This document shows, piece after piece, positions 43,644-44,560 of a DNA stretch of 44,560 nt. The notes under the pieces are model-generated. The model had not been told where the DNA came from. It searched no databases and worked only from the letters and a program-made list of their open reading frames with translations. The number at the start of each line of letters is the position of its first letter. Position 1 is the first letter of the stretch. Origin of the DNA: Actinomycetota bacterium (GTDB lineage: Bacteria; Actinomycetota; Actinomycetes; Streptosporangiales; Streptosporangiaceae); the NCBI GenBank assembly GCA_003164955.1, contig PLRW01000053.1, positions 2,000-46,559 on the forward strand. The letters run 5' to 3'. The position numbers were made by a program, and so were the translations under genes.

Positions 43644-44560
43644 TCAGCCGGCCAGCTTGCGGCGCACCGCCGCCAGGCGGCTCACCACGCTCGCGTCGAT
43701 CAGCTCGTCGCCGACGTGAACGGTCATGCCGCCCACGACCGCCGGGTCGATGATGACGTTGATATACACCTCATGACCGTAGATGGCGGCCAGCGCATCG
43801 GCCAGTCTGCGGCGCTGCTGCGCCGACGGCGCGGTCGCCGCGCGCACCACCGCGATGAGACGCTGACGGCGCTCGGCCGCGATGCGCGTGCACGTCTCGA
43901 GGCTCGCCACCACGGACCGGCCCCGCGGGTGCACGGACATCTCGGTGATCAGCCGCATCGCCACCGGCGTCACCTTCCCGCCGAGCAGCGCGTTGAGCAG
44001 GTCACGCTTGCGGTCCGCCGGCAGCACCGGCTCGCCCAGCGCCGCGCGCAGATTAGGCTCGCCCTCTACCACCCGGCTGAACCGGAAGAGCTCGTCCTCG
44101 AGGTCATCGAGCTGCCGGTCTTCCTCGGCCACGATGGCGAACGTCTCCACCGCGAGCCGCTCCAGCGCGTCCGTCATGTCCGACGGGCTGGCCCAGCGGG
44201 CCCTGACCGTCGCGGCCACGATCTCCTCGGTGGCCGGCGTGATCTTGCCGTGCAGCAGCGCGACCACGATCGCGCCCTTCTCGTCCGCGGGCTTGGAGGG
44301 ATCGGACAGCGCGCGCCGCAGGGTGTGCTCGCGATCCAGCAGGCTCAGCACGGAGAACAGCTCATCGCCGACCGTCGCCGTCAGCCCCGCCGTGCCCGAG
44401 GCTGCCGTTCCCGAGGCCGCCGTCCTCGAGGATGCCCTGGAGGATGCGGCCCTGGAGCCCTTCCTGCCGGAGCCCTTCGTGCCGGAGGCCGCCGTGCCGG
44501 AGGCCGCCGTACCGGAGGCCGCCGTGCCAGAGTCTGCGGCGCCGGAGGGCGCCGTGCCGG
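43644..44560 (-). CDS. atpH: ATP synthase delta subunit, partial, with repeat insert
   Basis: The peripheral-stalk delta subunit runs off the right edge. The core is standard: [60 protein letters not shown] and [20 protein letters not shown]. The frame stays open upstream of the GTG at 44351 and encodes TVGDELF, which belongs to the family. Before that come about 60 residues of low complexity ([10 protein letters not shown] and similar 5-residue repeats) to the edge. So the protein probably starts outside the window and has an inserted linker. Confidence 0.85.
   Translation of the reverse strand, partial: GTAPSGAADSGTAASGTAASGTAASGTKGSGRKGSRAASSRASSRTAASGTAASGTAGLTATVGDELFSVLSLLDREHTLRRALSDPSKPADEKGAIVVALLHGKITPATEEIVAATVRARWASPSDMTDALERLAVETFAIVAEEDRQLDDLEDELFRFSRVVEGEPNLRAALGEPVLPADRKRDLLNALLGGKVTPVAMRLITEMSVHPRGRSVVASLETCTRIAAERRQRLIAVVRAATAPSAQQRRRLADALAAIYGHEVYINVIIDPAVVGGMTVHVGDELIDASVVSRLAAVRRKLAG
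44390..44560 (-). repeat. 15-bp tandem repeat inside atpH
   Basis: On the minus strand units of about 15 bases (tccggcacggcggcc and variants) follow one another in frame, encoding [15 protein letters not shown] and degenerate forms. The repeat reaches the window edge, so its full length is unknown. Confidence 0.7.

Overview
ORGANISM. The window is high-GC DNA with many GTG starts, 4-bp ATGA/GTGA gene overlaps and families typical of Actinomycetota: a DUF2550 gene downstream of atpC, DUF3556, DUF6247, DUF6328, DUF4386, a large LuxR (LAL) regulator and an AraC regulator with an arabinose-binding-like domain. I infer a soil-type actinobacterium, perhaps Streptosporangiales or a relative; the genus cannot be fixed from the sequence alone. 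LAYOUT. Positions 1-31 kb form an accessory mosaic. It holds a broken AbiEii-type nucleotidyltransferase, a DUF4062-STAND NTPase, a GGDEF-EAL protein whose frame runs antisense into its neighbour, a LAL regulator and a membrane-protein operon truncated head to head, a TetR regulator with three operator-like palindromes, three toxin-antitoxin-like pairs, IS3 fragments, a tRNA-like 3' fragment and several gene stumps. From about 30.8 kb onward the genes are mostly intact metabolic or housekeeping genes: an MFS exporter, a KstD-like flavoprotein with a KstR-like site upstream, a RibD-like protein with reversed domain order, an aldehyde dehydrogenase, a PduO-type cobalamin adenosyltransferase, and the ATP synthase genes atpH-A-G-D-C with a DUF2550 gene behind them. 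MAIN FINDING. A roughly 640-bp cassette, always on the minus strand, recurs at least eight times as complete, partial or decayed copies (positions 1, 6.4-6.8, 14.0-14.3, 15.0-15.6, 18.1-18.8, 26.7-27.3, 28.9 and 30.7 kb), with a ninth leader-only trace near 7.55 kb. The fullest copies carry an extended -10 element, a short leader with a hairpin whose 3' arm contains the Shine-Dalgarno sequence directly before the start codon, gene 1 (about 97 aa, soluble, unrecognised), gene 2 (68 aa, two membrane segments, resembling superinfection-immunity-type small membrane proteins) joined to gene 1 by a GTGA overlap, and a terminator-like hairpin. In the best three copies exactly one of the two genes is open: gene 2 in copies D and E, gene 1 in copy F. 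SECOND SYSTEM. A lipid or steroid-like catabolic block (acyl-CoA ligase, DUF3556 membrane protein, FAD oxidoreductase, 24.8-20.1 kb) is followed by an AraC regulator. The same sequence of about 44 bp lies upstream of the regulator and, inverted, upstream of the ligase, which suggests a shared operator. The ATP synthase block has two oddities: a low-complexity SGTAA-type repeat segment in the delta subunit at the window edge, and a long polar tail on alpha.
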